Below, piece after piece: positions 43,782 through 53,389 of a DNA stretch of 64,000 bases; positions within the stretch are counted from its first letter, which is position 1; every line of letters begins with the position of its first letter. The position numbers were made by a program, and so were the translations under genes. Source of the stretch: Gemmatimonas sp. (GTDB taxonomy: Bacteria; Gemmatimonadota; Gemmatimonadetes; Gemmatimonadales; Gemmatimonadaceae); assembly GCA_023910675.1 (NCBI GenBank), contig JAAVWC010000008.1, positions 62,001-126,000 on the forward strand, written 5' to 3'. The notes beneath the pieces were generated by a model. It saw only the letters and a program-made list of their open reading frames with translations. It searched no databases and was not told the DNA's origin.

Positions 43782-44744
43782 TTACGCTGCCGCAGCGTGA
43801 TGCGCGAGGGCGCGAGTAGCGCGGGCGGCTTCGAGGCGTGCATCGCGTGTCGCCCAGATCTGCGCGGACCGGCCCGCCAAGCGGTCGGCTGGCGTGATGT
43901 ACCCGATCGCGCTGTGCAGTCGCTGCTCGTTGTAGTGCGTGACGAAGGCGGTAACGTGACGCCGCGCGTCCTCGATCGACGACGGCGCCGCCGGGCGAAT
44001 CGTGGTGACCTTGAGCGTCTGGTTCCAGCGTTCCAGTTTGCCGTTCGACTGCGGATAGTACGGGGCGGGGCGGACGTGCGTCATGCCGGCGAGCCGGATG
44101 AAATCGCGGAAGTCGCGGGCGATGAACTGTGGCCCGTTATCCGAGATGATCCGCGGCTGCGCGTCCGGAAACGTTTCTTTGGCGCGTTGCACGATGGTGG
44201 TGACGTCGCGCGTCGTCATCGACTCGCGCAGTTCCCAGTGCACCAAGTAGCGCGACCAGCCATCGAGGATCGCGCAGAGATAGTAGAACGTGCCGGCGAT
44301 GTTGACGTACGTGAAATCGATGTGCCAGTGGGCGTGCGCGTGCGTCGGCTGATCGAAGCCCGTGCCCTTCTTGGAGGGCGTGCGGGTCCAGCGATCCAGC
44401 CGCCCTGCACTCTTCAAGACGCGATACACGGAGGACGGACTGACCGCGACCTCGCCGTGATCGAGCAGCATGTACGACAGCCGGCGATACCCTTCGAGCG
44501 GATAGCGGTCATGAAACTGCAGGATGCCATCGCGCTCCGCTGGGGTCAGCCAATGCTCGCGCGGCACCGGCCCGTGCGGCGTGGGCACCGCCCCGTACGA
44601 GGCCGTCCAGCGCGCATATTTGGCGCGCGCAATGCCGAGCCGCTCCAGCATCGAGCGGATCGGCAAGTCCGTGCGCGTGCTCAGTGACGTGACGCAATCC
44701 ACGACCTCGTCGCGCCGATCGGGCGGGACCCAGCGCCCGGTCAT
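43782..44744 (-). CDS. IS3-family transposase OrfB
   Basis: A 320-residue integrase-core protein with catalytic Asp in HIDFTYVNIAG, Asp in IISDNGPQF and Glu in GKLERWNQTLK. The N-terminal part has an HTH_21-like region. It is read by a -1 shift from orfA. The triad is complete. Confidence 0.9.
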   Translation of the reverse strand: MTGRWVPPDRRDEVVDCVTSLSTRTDLPIRSMLERLGIARAKYARWTASYGAVPTPHGPVPREHWLTPAERDGILQFHDRYPLEGYRRLSYMLLDHGEVAVSPSSVYRVLKSAGRLDRWTRTPSKKGTGFDQPTHAHAHWHIDFTYVNIAGTFYYLCAILDGWSRYLVHWELRESMTTRDVTTIVQRAKETFPDAQPRIISDNGPQFIARDFRDFIRLAGMTHVRPAPYYPQSNGKLERWNQTLKVTTIRPAAPSSIEDARRHVTAFVTHYNEQRLHSAIGYITPADRLAGRSAQIWATRDARLEAARATRALAHHAAAA

Positions 44745-45084
44745 GGGGCCCCACGCTTTTTTTCATGTCGAGATACTCTTCCGAGACTTCGGCGATGATG
44801 CGGTCCTTCTTGGCAATCGTGGCTTCGAGCTCGGCGATGCGCGCGCGATCGGCCTGGGCCGTCTGCGTCTCGCCGCGCTGCGTGCGTCCATCCTGCAACG
44901 CGGCGGCCAAGTGCTCCAACGCCTGCCGCTGCCACAGGTACAGCAAGCTGGGCGCAATCTGGTACTCGTCACACAGGTCCGAGACCGGGACCTTATCGCC
45001 GAGATGCCGACGCAGGATTGTGGCCTTCTGCTCAGGCGTGAAGACCCGACGCGAGCGCTGGACAGCTTCCTTTGAGGGACTCAT
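44509..45084 (-). CDS. IS3-family transposase OrfA
   Basis: From ATG 45084. The first 110 residues are the usual OrfA: FTPEQKATILRRHLGDKVPVS, then LYLWQRQALEHL helix-turn-helix, and a coiled coil (ARIAELEATIAKKDRIIAEV). At the A7 run (44757-44763, minus strand) ribosomes would shift -1 into orfB. Residues after that point in the unshifted frame are Arg-rich and without meaning. Confidence 0.8.
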   Translation of the reverse strand: MSPSKEAVQRSRRVFTPEQKATILRRHLGDKVPVSDLCDEYQIAPSLLYLWQRQALEHLAAALQDGRTQRGETQTAQADRARIAELEATIAKKDRIIAEVSEEYLDMKKSVGPHDRALGPARSARRGRGLRHVTEHAHGLADPLDAGAARHCARQICALDGLVRGGAHAARAGAARALADPSGARWHPAVS

Positions 45085-45146
45085 GACAACCTCCGTTGCT
45101 CCATAGTGTGGAGCGGGTGGTGTCACATTTCAACTGGAGCAGGACA

Positions 45147-45518
45147 CTCGACTGTTCGATCAACAGAACGTCGGCTGGGATCTTGGCTCCAGAGAGGATA
45201 CCGCGCAGACTATCTGCTTCATCAAGCTTCTCGAGACCAATCACAATTTTCCCGCTTTGCTCATCTAAATCGAGCGAAGAGAATGCGGGAAACGTCGACA
45301 CGGTTGCAAGAATGTCGTCCCTCCATTTGAGCAGCTGCGCGAGCGACGGCCCCTTGCCTGTACGACGCACAGCAAGCTTCACCTTGGCCCGGTCGATCTC
45401 CATCATGCCATTAAGGCGTGCCTGTTCGACGAGCCAACCTTGAGCCGCATCGAGTTCTTCGACTCCGGCCGACGGTAGAAGCTCGACAACAAAAGCGTCG
45501 GCGCCGTCAAAAAAGAAG
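45147..45518 (-). pseudogene. Internal gene fragment trapped between two IS elements
   Basis: About 124 codons open at both ends, read on the minus strand. The sequence is protein-like (FDGADAFVVELLPSAGVEEL, LAQLLKWRDDILATVS, SSLDLDEQSGKIVIGLEKL). The last part is loosely reminiscent of propeptide regions of secreted serine peptidases, which is a weak resemblance. Both ends are cut by IS3 elements, so the rest of the gene is gone. Its lower GC suggests a foreign source. Confidence 0.6.
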
Positions 45519-45569
45519 TGAACCGCCCCGGGATTGGAGGAGGCTCCCAGCTTTGTGAGATTTGGGAGC

Positions 45570-45914
45570 ATGACGAAAGACAAAGGGACGGGCAAGCGTC
45601 CGGCGAAGCCGTTCTCGCCCGAGGTCCGGGAGCGGGCGGTGCGCTTGGTGCAGGAGCAACAGGGCGCGCATGCGACGCAGTGGGCCGCCATCCGGTCGAT
45701 TGCCGACAAGATCGGTTGTTCGCCGGAGACGTTGCGGCTCTGGCTCCGGCGGACCGAGCGCGATGCGGGCCAGCGGCCTGGCGTAAAGACCGACGAGCGA
45801 GAGCGGGTACTCGCCTTGGAGCGGGAGAATCGCGAGCTGAAACGCGCGAATGAAATTCTGCGGAAGGCCAGCGCGTTTTTCGCCGCGGCGGAGCTCGACC
45901 GCGACACGAAGTAA
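45570..45914 (+). CDS. IS3-family transposase OrfA
   Basis: A 114-residue protein from ATG 45570 with a helix-turn-helix ([18 protein letters not shown], then [15 protein letters not shown]) and a C-terminal coiled coil ([18 protein letters not shown]), the standard OrfA architecture. It ends nine bases before orfB. Confidence 0.9.
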   Translation: MTKDKGTGKRPAKPFSPEVRERAVRLVQEQQGAHATQWAAIRSIADKIGCSPETLRLWLRRTERDAGQRPGVKTDERERVLALERENRELKRANEILRKASAFFAAAELDRDTK

Positions 45915-45922
45915 CCCACGCT

Positions 45923-46834
<912 letters not shown>

Positions 46835-46927
46835 CCGAGTCTCCTCTAAACCCGGGGCGGTTCAGCGGTGATATCGCGATGATTGAACAGACAGTTTCGA
46901 AAGATTGGATAGCCGAACCCGATGCAG

Positions 46928-48301
46928 GAGGTACTGTCAAAAAGTGTGGAAATGAACGGCAGACGGTGGCCCCTTCTCGGGTGAGCCCATCACCCCCGGG
47001 AGAATCCCGGCCACGAAAAGGAGCCACCGCCCGTGAGGAAGATCGACATCCCATCGTCCACGTTACGCCCGACGTGGCGCACGCTCGACACGGTCATTCG
47101 TGAGCAAGGGCAGACCTGTCTCCAGCGCGTCTTGGAAGAAGACGTGGACGCCCGGTTGGGGCGAGGCCGCCATGAACGCCGCGCGGCGGAGGCGGTGGGC
47201 GATCGTAATGGGTACGGGAAGCCACGCCACGGTGCGCTGATGAACGGCACGATCACCGTGCGGCGGCCACGGGTGCGCGGGCGCGATGCGCGCTGTGCGA
47301 GCCGCCTCCTGCCGCTGTGCCAGCGCCGCCCCCCGGAGGTGGCGACGCGGCTCCCGGAGCTCTACCTGCACGGGCTCTCGAGTGGCGACTTCACCCTGGC
47401 GTTGCGCGGGCTGCGCGGGGAGGGCGCGCCGCTGAGCGCGAGCCGCGTCCAGCGCCTGACGGAAGACTGGCCACGGGATTCCGTGCGGTGGCGCCGCGAG
47501 GACCTCACGCCGCTCGAGCCGGTGTCCGGGTGGGCGGACGGGATCTACGTGAAGGCCGGTTTGGCGTCGACGAACGCGGCGGTACGCGTGCTGATCGCGG
47601 CGCTCGCGGACGGGAGCAAGGTGGTGCTGGCGGTCGAGAGCGGGCATCGGGCATCGACCGAACGCTGGGCCGAGCTCCTGCGCGACCTGACGGCGCGCGG
47701 GCTCCGGGCCCCGGCGTGTGTCATCGGCGACGGCGCGTTGGGCCTCTGGAACACCGTCGGTCAGGGGTGGCCGCAGGCGGCAGCGCAACGCGGCTGGAAT
47801 CACCAGCTCCGGAACGTCGTCGATGCCGTCCCGCTCAAGCCGCAAGCCGACGTCCAGGCGGCCGTGCAACGCATCGCCGCCGCCGAATCGGTCGCGACGG
47901 CCGAGGAGGAACGCCAGTGCTTCCCTCGCGCCTATCGCCGGCGTTTTCCGAAGGCCTGCGACCGCTTGGACCGGGACTGGGCGCGTATGCTGACCTACTA
48001 CCAGTTTCCGAAGGAGCCCTGGCGCCATCTCCGCCCCACGAACGTCGTCGAGTCCCCATTTGCGGCGGTGCGGTTACGTACCAGCGCCGGGAAGCGCTTC
48101 AAGACAGTCGAGCGCGCGGAAGCGATTATCTGGCGGCGGCTGCGTGTGGCGGAGCAGCGCTTTCGGAAGCTCAACAGCCGGAACAGTACCGCGATGTCTT
48201 CGATGGCCATCGTTACGTCGATGGGGGCGAAGTGTCCACCGAGTCATCCACCCAGAAGGCCGCCGCCTGACGTGCGTTTACACACTTCTTGACGAGACCT
48301 C
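46928..48301 (+). mobile_element. IS256-family insertion sequence, about 1374 bp
   Basis: The ends match as inverted repeats at 24 of 31 positions (GAGGT...GTCAA.AAGTGTG). It carries one transposase gene (47033-48292). No direct repeat was found beside the ends. Its right end lies about 40 bp from the purD remnant at the island border. Confidence 0.82.
47033..48292 (+). CDS. IS256-family transposase, C-terminus frameshifted
   Basis: A 419-residue Mutator/IS256 transposase starting at GTG 47033. Typical blocks are ERRAAEAVGDRNGYGKPRHG, LPELYLHGLSSGDF, WADGIYVKAGL with catalytic Asp, CVIGDGALGLWNTVG with the second Asp, and HLRPTNVVESPFAAVRLRT near the Glu. After about residue 385 the natural family ending (PEQYRDVFDGHRYVDG) appears in another frame, ending at 48270, so an indel near 48178 has altered the tail. 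The core is intact; activity is uncertain. Confidence 0.85.
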   Translation: MRKIDIPSSTLRPTWRTLDTVIREQGQTCLQRVLEEDVDARLGRGRHERRAAEAVGDRNGYGKPRHGALMNGTITVRRPRVRGRDARCASRLLPLCQRRPPEVATRLPELYLHGLSSGDFTLALRGLRGEGAPLSASRVQRLTEDWPRDSVRWRREDLTPLEPVSGWADGIYVKAGLASTNAAVRVLIAALADGSKVVLAVESGHRASTERWAELLRDLTARGLRAPACVIGDGALGLWNTVGQGWPQAAAQRGWNHQLRNVVDAVPLKPQADVQAAVQRIAAAESVATAEEERQCFPRAYRRRFPKACDRLDRDWARMLTYYQFPKEPWRHLRPTNVVESPFAAVRLRTSAGKRFKTVERAEAIIWRRLRVAEQRFRKLNSRNSTAMSSMAIVTSMGAKCPPSHPPRRPPPDVRLHTS

Positions 48302-48339
48302 TACAGCCGGTGACCGTATATAGGAGCAGCAGTCAACCC

Positions 48340-48489
48340 ATGCGCTCGGCCGAATCGCGCGATGCCCGCTGCGCGTTGCCGAAATTGTCCGCGACTGCTG
48401 CCATAGCAACGACATATCCACCACTGGTCAAGAGGTCACCACCAATACCGCACCACTGGCCCGTGTGAAAATTGCGATAGTCGACGCTG
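48340..48489 (-). pseudogene. purD: Diverged internal fragment of purD at the island's right end
   Basis: The minus strand encodes about 51 residues, including NFHTG, DLLTSGGYVVAMAAVADNF and AQRASRDSAERM. These align with the intact PurD (VFHAG, ELLTSGGRVFAVTALADDF, AQQASREAAGRV) at roughly 55-60% identity with a one-residue insertion. The fragment ends at a TGA after about residue 410 of PurD and is cut at the repeat border. It is not a copy of the host gene but a relative's version. Confidence 0.85.
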
Positions 48490-48950
48490 TCGGGAGTGCC
48501 GATTTGAGCCCCCCGTAGAGCTCAGTACTGACACCCCGCGCAGAAGACCGTGCTGCGTCCGTCCACGGCATGGGTGCCGACCAGGCGCCGGCCGCATCGG
48601 AGGCAGGGCTCACCGGCGCGGCCGTAGGCGGCCAGCTGCTCGACGAAGGAGCCGCGCTCACCGCGCGCATCCCGATAATCGCGGAAGCTGGTACCGCGCG
48701 CCGCGATGCTGGCCGTGAGTACCGTCTGCAGCTCCCGCCGAAGCACCGCCAGTTCCTCGGCCGAGAGCGAGCGGGCCTCCCGGGATGGATCGATTCCAGC
48801 GCGCCACAGGGCCTCGTTCGCGTAAATGTTGCCAACGCCAGCGAGTCGCTTCTGGTCCATCAGGGCAATCTTGATGGCCTGTCGTGACTCCCGAACACAA
48901 CCCGAAAATGCAGCATCGTCGAGGGTTGGGTCAAGGGGTTCGGCACCAAG
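48490..48950. repeat. 461-bp direct repeat, right copy (island boundary)
   Basis: Identical to 7762-8222. Here it is part of the intact mutM gene (codons 143 to stop) plus the bases normally upstream of the GIY-YIG nuclease gene. Recombination between copies would remove exactly one repeat and the island. Confidence 0.95.
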
Positions 48951-49376
48951 CGCGTCGGAGTATTCCGCAAATCGCGCCGGCGCCATCAGCGCGACGGTGC
49001 CCAACCGTCGCACATCGCGGTAGTGCAGGGCGCGTCCGTCACGCAGCGACAGGGTGACGCACACATAGGCGCGCTCCGCGTCGTCCAGCGAGCCGTCGTC
49101 GACCACCATGCCACCCGTAAAGCGCGGCTGCACCACAACCCGCCACGCCGGCTCGAGCGACGCCAGCTCGGGGCGTGCGTCGATGTCGAGCACGATGAGC
49201 TTGGCGCGTCGCCATACTCGGCGGATGGGCGTTCCGACCAAAGCGCTGCTGAACTCGTCGTCGGTCGCGTCACGGAGCACGTCCGGCCGAGCGACGCGTA
49301 CACCTGTGATGACGGCGCCCACGACCATCTCGTGCAGATCGCGGGCAATCGTTTCCGTTTCTGGCAGTTCGGGCAT
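48522..49376 (-). CDS. mutM: Formamidopyrimidine-DNA glycosylase MutM (Fpg)
   Basis: A 284-residue base-excision repair enzyme that removes oxidised purines such as 8-oxoguanine and cuts the abasic site. The N-terminus MPELPE gives the catalytic Pro2 and Glu3 after Met removal. The helix-two-turn-helix segment QKRLAGVGNIYANEALW lies near residues 167-183. The C-terminal zinc finger uses CLRC and CAGC. It is intact despite the island next to it. Its start lies 45 bp from the purD stop, so the two are probably cotranscribed. Confidence 0.96.
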   Translation of the reverse strand: MPELPETETIARDLHEMVVGAVITGVRVARPDVLRDATDDEFSSALVGTPIRRVWRRAKLIVLDIDARPELASLEPAWRVVVQPRFTGGMVVDDGSLDDAERAYVCVTLSLRDGRALHYRDVRRLGTVALMAPARFAEYSDALGAEPLDPTLDDAAFSGCVRESRQAIKIALMDQKRLAGVGNIYANEALWRAGIDPSREARSLSAEELAVLRRELQTVLTASIAARGTSFRDYRDARGERGSFVEQLAAYGRAGEPCLRCGRRLVGTHAVDGRSTVFCAGCQY

Positions 49377-49421
49377 ACCGGCGGCGTGTGGCGGGCGCGT
49401 CAGCGGCGCCGTGCCAGCTCC

Positions 49422-50699
49422 TTACGAAACTCGGGCGGCTTCGCGCCAGCCGATGTCACGACGATAGATCGCCCCTTCGAACTCGACGCGACCAGCGGCT
49501 TCGCGCGAGGCCTGTTGCGCCGAGGCAAAGTCGTCGGCGAGCGCGGTCACGGCGAACACGCGACCACCACTCGTCAGCAGCTCACTACCGCTACGCTTCG
49601 TGCCGGCGTGAAATACGCGGATGTCGTCGCTGAAGCTGGGGAGGTGCACCGGATAGCCCGTGACAGGCGCATCGGGATATCCGCCGCTTGCCACCACCGT
49701 GGTCACACTCGCCCCGCGGCGCCACGTGAACGGCGACATGCTACCAATGCGCGCACCACGTGCTACCGCCAGCATGGGGTCGAGCAAACTGCTCGTGAGC
49801 ATCGGCAGAATGGCCTGCGTTTCCGGATCGCCAAAGCGGCAGTTGAACTCTACCACCTTGGGGCCATCGGGCGTGAGCATCAGCCCCGCGTACAGCAGGC
49901 CGGTGAACGGCGTGCCACGCTTGCGCAGCGCATGCAGCGTAGGAAGAAACACTCGCTCCGTCACTTCGTCGACGAGCGCCGGCGTGCTGAATGACACCGG
50001 CGTGTAAGCACCCATCCCGCCGGTGTTCGGTCCCTCGTCGCCGTCGAGCAGGCGCTTGTGGTCCTGCGCGCCGATCATGGGAAGAACATCGTAGCCGTCA
50101 GCGATCGCGAACAGCGACAGTTCTTCGCCGGTCATGAACGACTCCACCAGACACTCGGCGCCTGCTTCGCCAAACACGCGATCATCGAGAATGCGGTCGA
50201 TGGCGTCGAAGGCTTCTTTCTCGGTGTGACACACGATGACACCCTTTCCGGCCGCGAGTCCGCTCGCCTTGATCACGACGGGCGCCCCGAAGCGCGCGCG
50301 CACCGCGTCCTTGGCGTCGCGTGCTACACGATGGGTTTCCGCATGCGCGGTAGGAATGCCCGCCGCCATCATGAGCGCCTTGGTATCGGCCTTGCTCGTC
50401 TCTACGGTTGCCGCGCCCATGGTGGGGCCGAACGCCGGTATGCCTCGCTGCTGCAGATAGTCCACCACACCCGCGGCGAGTGGCGCTTCGGGGCCGACCA
50501 CCACGAGTCCCACTTGCTCCTGCTCGGCCAATGCCGCCACTTCGTGCGGATCGTTCGCGTTGATGGCCACGGTACGTGCCAGTTCCGCGATGCCAGGGTT
50601 GCCCGGCGCCGCGATCAGTTCGACCGGGGTATTCTCACGCGAGAGCGCATCTGCGAGGGCATGTTCACGGCCGCCCGAGCCGAGGAGGAGGATCTTCAT
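49422..50699 (-). CDS. purD: Phosphoribosylamine-glycine ligase PurD
   Basis: A 425-residue ATP-grasp ligase for the second step of purine synthesis, joining glycine to phosphoribosylamine. The start MKILLLGSGGREHALA and the ATP-binding block VVIKASGLAAGKGVIVC are diagnostic, as are GEELSLFAIADG, the catalytic-metal region VVEFNCRFGDPETQAILP and a C-terminal biotin-carboxylase-like domain. Length is normal. It is the intact host copy; a diverged piece of a relative's purD lies inside the island border. Confidence 0.97.
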   Translation of the reverse strand: MKILLLGSGGREHALADALSRENTPVELIAAPGNPGIAELARTVAINANDPHEVAALAEQEQVGLVVVGPEAPLAAGVVDYLQQRGIPAFGPTMGAATVETSKADTKALMMAAGIPTAHAETHRVARDAKDAVRARFGAPVVIKASGLAAGKGVIVCHTEKEAFDAIDRILDDRVFGEAGAECLVESFMTGEELSLFAIADGYDVLPMIGAQDHKRLLDGDEGPNTGGMGAYTPVSFSTPALVDEVTERVFLPTLHALRKRGTPFTGLLYAGLMLTPDGPKVVEFNCRFGDPETQAILPMLTSSLLDPMLAVARGARIGSMSPFTWRRGASVTTVVASGGYPDAPVTGYPVHLPSFSDDIRVFHAGTKRSGSELLTSGGRVFAVTALADDFASAQQASREAAGRVEFEGAIYRRDIGWREAARVS

Positions 50700-50778
50700 G
50701 CGCCGAAATCTAGCGGAGTGCTCGTACCTGACCGGAGGAGCCGAGAAGCCGATGGGCCGCGAAGGCGACTCGACCGCT

Positions 50779-50821
50779 CAAAAAACAAGGAAGGCACTGT
50801 GTCTTGCAAGCGCACCGTGCC
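50779..50821 (-). terminator. Rho-independent terminator after the M48-like gene
   Basis: On the minus strand, GGCACGGTG pairs with CACAGTGCC (50793-50801 with 50813-50821), and a T-rich run ending in six T follows (50780-50785). It lies 41 bp downstream of the M48-like stop codon. Confidence 0.7.
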
Positions 50822-50861
50822 CTCCTCACCTCCGCAGCTCTACGGCTCCTTCGATCAGGCC

Positions 50862-51917
50862 CTACGGACCTGCCGGTCTTTCCGGTGCCGACGGCTCAGG
50901 AGAAGGCGGCGGCGCCGCCGGTCCGGTATCGCCCATACTGGCTGCCGCCTTGAACGCATCGCGGAACGCATCAGCAGCGCGATTGATCACGCCACCTACC
51001 GCGTCGGCCGCTTCCTTGGCGCGCTCCTTGTAATACTCCGACGCGTCGTGCAGGTCGTCGCGGAACGGCCGCTCGGCTTCACTGCCGCGACGAACATAGT
51101 CGCCGCCAAGGATGGCGCCGTAGGCGCCGGACTGCTGCCAGCGATTGAGTTCGCCGGCGCGCACCGTGTGGAAGGGATGCTCGCGCAGCGCAGTGTTGAG
51201 TGCCTTGAGCACGCTGTCCCACGCGCTGCCACCCATCTCGTAATCTTCGGCTTGCGCGAGATAGGCGTCGAGGTCGATCGCATCGCCGTCGGCCTTGCCT
51301 CCCGCCAGCTTGAGGAAGGTCATGAGGCTGGCGCGCGGGTCCTGGGTGCCGAGCATACCGGCGCGATCGGCGCTGAGCTCGGACTTGCGGTACCACTCGA
51401 GCAAGGCGAGCTGGAAGGGGAGCAAGGCAATGCTCGCCAACAACGGCAGCGCGCTCATGCCGAAGAAGAGCACGATGAGCGCAATGGTGCGATACGTCGT
51501 ACGCCCGGTCATGATGTGGCCAAGCTGCTGCGCGATCACGAAGCGCTGTTCTTCGGGTGAAAGCAGTTCGAGCGTGCCCGAGCTGATCACGATGAACGGT
51601 TGGTCGAAGCCGACGGCGCCCGCGTTGGCGATAGGTGTTTGCGCCACGTACAGCTGCGGCGCCGGCTGGCCGGCGGCTGGCCAATCGAGCGCATGCAGCA
51701 CTTCCTGGTAGCGCGCATGCAGGGCAGGGCGCTGCGTGGGCCCCACCAGCACGGCGTCGCCGAGGAAGAGGTTCCGGACCCCCCGCTCGCCAAAGGCGCC
51801 GGCGATCTTGCGGACGACCTCGTCGAAGCCGGGGAGCGCGCGAAGCGCCCGGAGGGCAGCCCGGTCGGCAGGGTGCTCCCACGAAACGGAGCTGATTTGC
51901 GTGAGTTGGATGGCCAT
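50862..51917 (-). CDS. M48-like protein lacking the first His and Glu of HExxH
   Basis: A 351-residue protein resembling M48 (HtpX/Ste24) peptidases. The expected HELGH motif reads QQLGH near residue 136 (in FVIAQQLGHI), while the downstream ligand motif is kept as SELSADRAG. Two hydrophobic helices lie between them (residues about 145-185). The C-terminal 60 residues are Ala/Pro-rich and disordered. The loss of the first zinc ligand and the catalytic Glu implies a non-proteolytic role. ATG 51917 is chosen; an ATG seven codons upstream is possible. Confidence 0.75.
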   Translation of the reverse strand: MAIQLTQISSVSWEHPADRAALRALRALPGFDEVVRKIAGAFGERGVRNLFLGDAVLVGPTQRPALHARYQEVLHALDWPAAGQPAPQLYVAQTPIANAGAVGFDQPFIVISSGTLELLSPEEQRFVIAQQLGHIMTGRTTYRTIALIVLFFGMSALPLLASIALLPFQLALLEWYRKSELSADRAGMLGTQDPRASLMTFLKLAGGKADGDAIDLDAYLAQAEDYEMGGSAWDSVLKALNTALREHPFHTVRAGELNRWQQSGAYGAILGGDYVRRGSEAERPFRDDLHDASEYYKERAKEAADAVGGVINRAADAFRDAFKAAASMGDTGPAAPPPSPEPSAPERPAGP

Positions 51918-51968
51918 GGGACTCCGTACGGCAGCCAAGCCGGAAAGGTTGCAGAAACCGAGAACTCT

Positions 51969-52022
51969 GAGCCCAAGCCCAAAACCCGAAACTGATCAGT
52001 TTCGGGTTTTGGGCTTGGGCTC
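51969..52022. repeat. Perfect 54-bp palindrome
   Basis: A perfect inverted repeat centred on TGATCA at 51993-51998. Its core CCGAAACTGATCAGTTTCGG is shared with the hairpin at 60502-60545. It lies between the stop of the cystathionine gamma-synthase-like gene and the start of the M48-like gene. There is no T-run directly after it; it may act as a terminator or be a repeat-type element. Confidence 0.8.
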
Positions 52023-52044
52023 TGGGTTAGCGGTCAACCGCGTG

Positions 52045-53214
52045 TCAAATCCCCACCAACGCCTGCTGCAGGTCCGCTACCAGGTCCTCGGCGTCTTCGA
52101 TGCCGCAGCTCAAACGGACCATCCCCTCGGTGAGGCCCATCGCGTCCTTCACCTCGGCGGGGACGGAGCCGTGCGTCATGGTGTACGGGTGATTCGTGAG
52201 GCTTTCCACCCCGCCCAGCGACTCGGCGAGGCTGAAGACCTTCACCCGCTCGAGGAACTGGCGCGCGTTGTCCTTCGAGCCCAGTTCGAGGGTCATCATG
52301 CCGCCAAAGGCCGACATCTGCCGTTTGGCCAGTTCGTGGTGCGGATGGCTGGGGAGCCCCGGATAAATGACGCGCTCGTGGCCAAGCCGGCCGGCGAGGA
52401 AATCGGCGACCTGTCGGCCGTTGAGGTCGTGCTGCTTCATGCGCAGCGGCAGCGTCTTGGTCCCGCGAAGGGCGAGCCACGCGTCGAATGGCCCGGGGAC
52501 AGCCCCAGCGGCATTCAGAATGAACTGCAGTCGGTCGGCGAGATCATCCTCAAGAACGACCGCAAGCCCGCCGATCATATCAGAGTGACCGTTGATGTAC
52601 TTCGTGGTCGAGTGCCAGACGATGTCCGCTCCCAGTTCGAGCGGGCGCTGGTAGATCGGCGTGGCGAAGGTGTTGTCGACGATCAGCAGCGCCTGATGGC
52701 GCTTGGCGATTTCGCTCATGGCTCGCAAGTCGGTGAGCCGCATGAGTGGGTTGGTCGGCGTCTCCACCAGCAGGGCGCGCGTGGTCGGCGTCATCGCTTC
52801 GTCGACACGCTGCGGGTCGCTGGTATCCACATACGTGAAGGACAGCCCCATATGCTTCAGAATTCGATCGAACAGCCGGAAGGTGCCGCCGTACACATTT
52901 TCGGCGCACACGATGTGGTCGCCGGCACGGAACAGCTTCATGATCGAGTCGAGGCATCCCATGCCGCTGCCGAACGCGAAGCCGTGCGTGCCGCCCTCGA
53001 GGACGGCGACGTTGCGCTCGAGCGCCTGCCGTGTGGGGTTCTTGCCCCGAGCGTATTCGTACCCTTTGTTGACGCCGATGCTTTCCTGCACGTAGGTGGA
53101 CGTGAGGTAGAGCGGCGTCATGATGGCGCCCGACACGGGGTCGGGGCGTTGGCCGGCGTGAATGGCACGGGTGGCAAAGCCACCGGTGAGGTCTTCGTCG
53201 TAAATGCGAGTCAT
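52045..53214 (-). CDS. Cystathionine gamma-synthase/lyase-type PLP enzyme
   Basis: A 389-residue Cys/Met-metabolism PLP enzyme. The start GGFATRAIHAGQRPDP and YARGKNPTRQALE are typical. The PLP lysine is in HSTTKYINGHSD near residue 205, and GSGMGCLDSIM and ENVYGGTFRLF are family blocks. It could form cystathionine from an activated homoserine and cysteine, or cleave it; sequence alone does not decide. A related but distinct gene lies at 62824-64000. ATG 53214 is chosen as the canonical N-terminus. Confidence 0.88.
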   Translation of the reverse strand: MTRIYDEDLTGGFATRAIHAGQRPDPVSGAIMTPLYLTSTYVQESIGVNKGYEYARGKNPTRQALERNVAVLEGGTHGFAFGSGMGCLDSIMKLFRAGDHIVCAENVYGGTFRLFDRILKHMGLSFTYVDTSDPQRVDEAMTPTTRALLVETPTNPLMRLTDLRAMSEIAKRHQALLIVDNTFATPIYQRPLELGADIVWHSTTKYINGHSDMIGGLAVVLEDDLADRLQFILNAAGAVPGPFDAWLALRGTKTLPLRMKQHDLNGRQVADFLAGRLGHERVIYPGLPSHPHHELAKRQMSAFGGMMTLELGSKDNARQFLERVKVFSLAESLGGVESLTNHPYTMTHGSVPAEVKDAMGLTEGMVRLSCGIEDAEDLVADLQQALVGI

Positions 53215-53389
53215 GGGCTCCGGATCATCCGTGGGGAGATGCAGCGGGAAGCTAGCGTAGCTTCGGCACGCGGGCGAGTCGCGCTGCTGGCCGGACCGGT
53301 GCGCCGCGCGCCCCGCATTGCTGCGGCCGTGCAGCCGCCGGTCGTGCAGTGGCCGGAATTGCCTCGCGATCCCAAGCCGGCCGCCTGAT

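Larger units (their letters stand above)
43710..45146 (-). mobile_element. IS3-family insertion sequence, 1437 bp
   Basis: The ends are imperfect inverted repeats of about 25 bp starting TGTCCTG. It contains orfA and orfB with a seven-T (seven-A on the coding strand) slippery run at 44757-44763. No target duplication was found, so a rearrangement after insertion is possible. The left end cuts the HNH gene; the right end cuts another gene fragment. Confidence 0.85.

Noticed and set aside
51736..53388. Long plus-strand open frame opposite the M48-like and cystathionine gamma-synthase genes
   Set aside because: It is Arg/His/Gly-rich, has no domain, and mirrors codon structure of real genes on the other strand. 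Similar antisense frames (for example 2279-3655, 4464-5777, 50058-51560, 56690-58531, 58829-60076, 41527-42588) were rejected for the same reason.
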